The position numbers were made by a program, and so were the translations under genes. Below are positions 63,271-64,000 of a stretch of DNA of 64,000 nucleotides, in pieces. The notes under the pieces were generated by a model that was not told where the DNA came from, searched no databases, and worked only from the letters and a program-made list of their open reading frames with translations. The DNA is from Prosthecobacter debontii (GTDB lineage: Bacteria; Verrucomicrobiota; Verrucomicrobiia; Verrucomicrobiales; Verrucomicrobiaceae): the NCBI GenBank assembly GCA_945860295.1, contig CAMAQH010000005.1, positions 62,001-126,000 on the forward strand. Reading direction: 5' to 3'. The stretch's first letter is position 1. Each line of letters begins with the position of its first letter.

Positions 63271-63612
63271 AAAGATCGTCACAGCGGTGAGGTGAAAGTA
63301 AAGGCGGGCGATGTCGGCGACTCTCTCTACGTCGTGCTTTCAGGCGAGTTGGAAGCCAGCGTCAATGGTCCTGAAGGCCGAATCTTGCTCTAAGAGGTAC
63401 ACCCCGGAGACGTCTTCGGCGAGATGGCCTTCGTCACCCAGCAACGCCGCACGGCGGATGTGACCGCCCGAACATATGCTCAGCTGCTAAAGATCAATAC
63501 GATGAACTCGGCCGCCTGCGCCACTTCTCTGCCTATCTCGCCTCAGCTTGCTCTACAACATCTCAAGCAGCGTCTGCGAGAGTGCTACAAAGCCGCAGAC
63601 ATCCTGACCTGA
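63271..63612 (+). pseudogene. Cyclic-nucleotide-binding domain remnant with internal stop
   Basis: In one frame from 63271 the plus strand reads GEVKVKAGDVGDSLYVVLSG and ELEASVNGPEGRILL, then TAA at 63391-63393, then EVHPGDVFGEMAFVTQQRRT and ADVTARTYAQLLKI, ending in ...ELALQ-like LALQHLKQRLREC and a stop at 63610-63612. These are the GDxGDSLYVVLSG and PGDVFGEMA(F/L)...RTA(D/T)V blocks of a cNMP-binding domain. A stop just upstream (63268) removes the N-terminus, so the gene is broken at two points. Confidence 0.75.
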
Positions 63613-63706
63613 GCTTTCAGTTTTGAGGGATTGGAGTGGGACTTACTGTCAAAGCAACGCTAATTCGGGTAAGTAACTCAACGCGCTTAATCGCAGTTCA
63701 TCAAAA

Positions 63707-64000
63707 TCACTTAGCGCGAATGCTTACTGAGTAACCGTGAGCATCAAGTCCTTCCACTTCGGCGAAAGCTCGCACGACAGACTCTGACTTGGCGCAACTC
63801 TCACGACTGAGGTGGATGATGCTGGTTCGACGCTGAAACATATCAACCGTTAGGCCCGGAAAGGACTTCCCTGCTCCACCGGTCGGAAGGGTGTGACTCG
63901 GACCTGCGAGGAAGTCACCCACGGCGACCGGTGAATGATTGCCGAGAAAGATGGCGCCTGCAGTGCGGATCATGGGAAGGATTTCCTGCTCACGCTCGGT
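63707..64000 (-). CDS. hisD: Histidinol dehydrogenase, C-terminal part (5' end outside window)
   Basis: The last 97 residues of HisD, which oxidises histidinol to histidine in two NAD-dependent steps. IRTAGAIFLGNHSPVAVGDF, AGPSHTLPTGGAGKSF, GLTVDMFQRRTSIIHLSRES and the closing AEVEGLDAHGYSVSIR are family blocks; His in AGPSH and in LDAHG are zinc-related positions in the E. coli enzyme. The frame is open to the window edge, so the gene starts beyond it. Confidence 0.96.
   Translation of the reverse strand, partial: TEREQEILPMIRTAGAIFLGNHSPVAVGDFLAGPSHTLPTGGAGKSFPGLTVDMFQRRTSIIHLSRESCAKSESVVRAFAEVEGLDAHGYSVSIRAK

Noticed and set aside
1-64000. CRISPR arrays, transposases, tRNA or rRNA genes
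   Set aside because: No regular spacer-repeat array, no transposase motif and no tRNA or rRNA pattern was recognised on reading both strands.

Overview
The window looks like a Verrucomicrobiota chromosome, probably a Prosthecobacter/Verrucomicrobium-like member of the Verrucomicrobiales. The basis is the pairing of DUF1501 proteins with a Planctomycete/Verrucomicrobia cytochrome protein (PSCyt1-DUF1549-DUF1553), LamG-bearing secreted enzymes, a zinc-free S4, and few Shine-Dalgarno sites. Family-level placement is inference from gene content only.

Layout. 1-16.4 kb is mostly housekeeping and secreted-enzyme genes: an OmpR-type regulator (cut by the window edge), a lipoprotein, a YgdI-like lipoprotein coupled to maf, a phospholipid-methyltransferase-like gene, a four-gene minus-strand set (SGNH esterase, ceramidase-like protein with LamG, PSCyt1/DUF1549/DUF1553 protein, DUF1501), an FHA-adenylate cyclase, an M32 carboxypeptidase, a SpoU-type RNA methyltransferase, ftsH and a DUF971 gene. 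16.4-18.3 kb is a compact ribosomal set, rpmJ-rpsM-rpsK-rpsD, without rpoA or rplQ next to it. Then come a TerC-family membrane protein, an orphan ABC ATPase and an NtrC-like regulator whose sigma-54 contact loop and Walker B aspartate are missing.

22.1-60.8 kb is one long minus-strand surface-polysaccharide locus of about 38 kb. Transcription runs from rfbA (60799) down to the O-antigen ligase/polymerase-TPR protein (22123). It holds dTDP-sugar synthesis (rfbA, rfbB), one ABC-2 permease (Wzm), two Wzt ATPases, two UDP-galactopyranose mutases, about 15 glycosyltransferases, two FkbM and two other methyltransferases, a WcaF-like acetyltransferase, an AsnB-like amidotransferase, two polymerase/ligase-like membrane proteins and a WecA/MraY-type initiating transferase. 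Many junctions overlap as ATGA or TGATG, so translation is probably coupled. A three-gene cassette (wzt-glf-GT4) occurs twice in tandem. A HepT/MntA toxin-antitoxin pair, a DUF6036-like nucleotidyltransferase with a small partner, and a DUF218 protein lie between the copies. The leader of rfbA carries a one-mismatch match to the ops element used by RfaH-type antiterminators.

60.8-64 kb holds a frameshifted secreted-protein remnant, a second DUF1501 gene, a cyclic-nucleotide-binding-domain remnant with an internal stop, and the 3' part of hisD at the window edge. No tRNA, rRNA, CRISPR array or transposase was seen.
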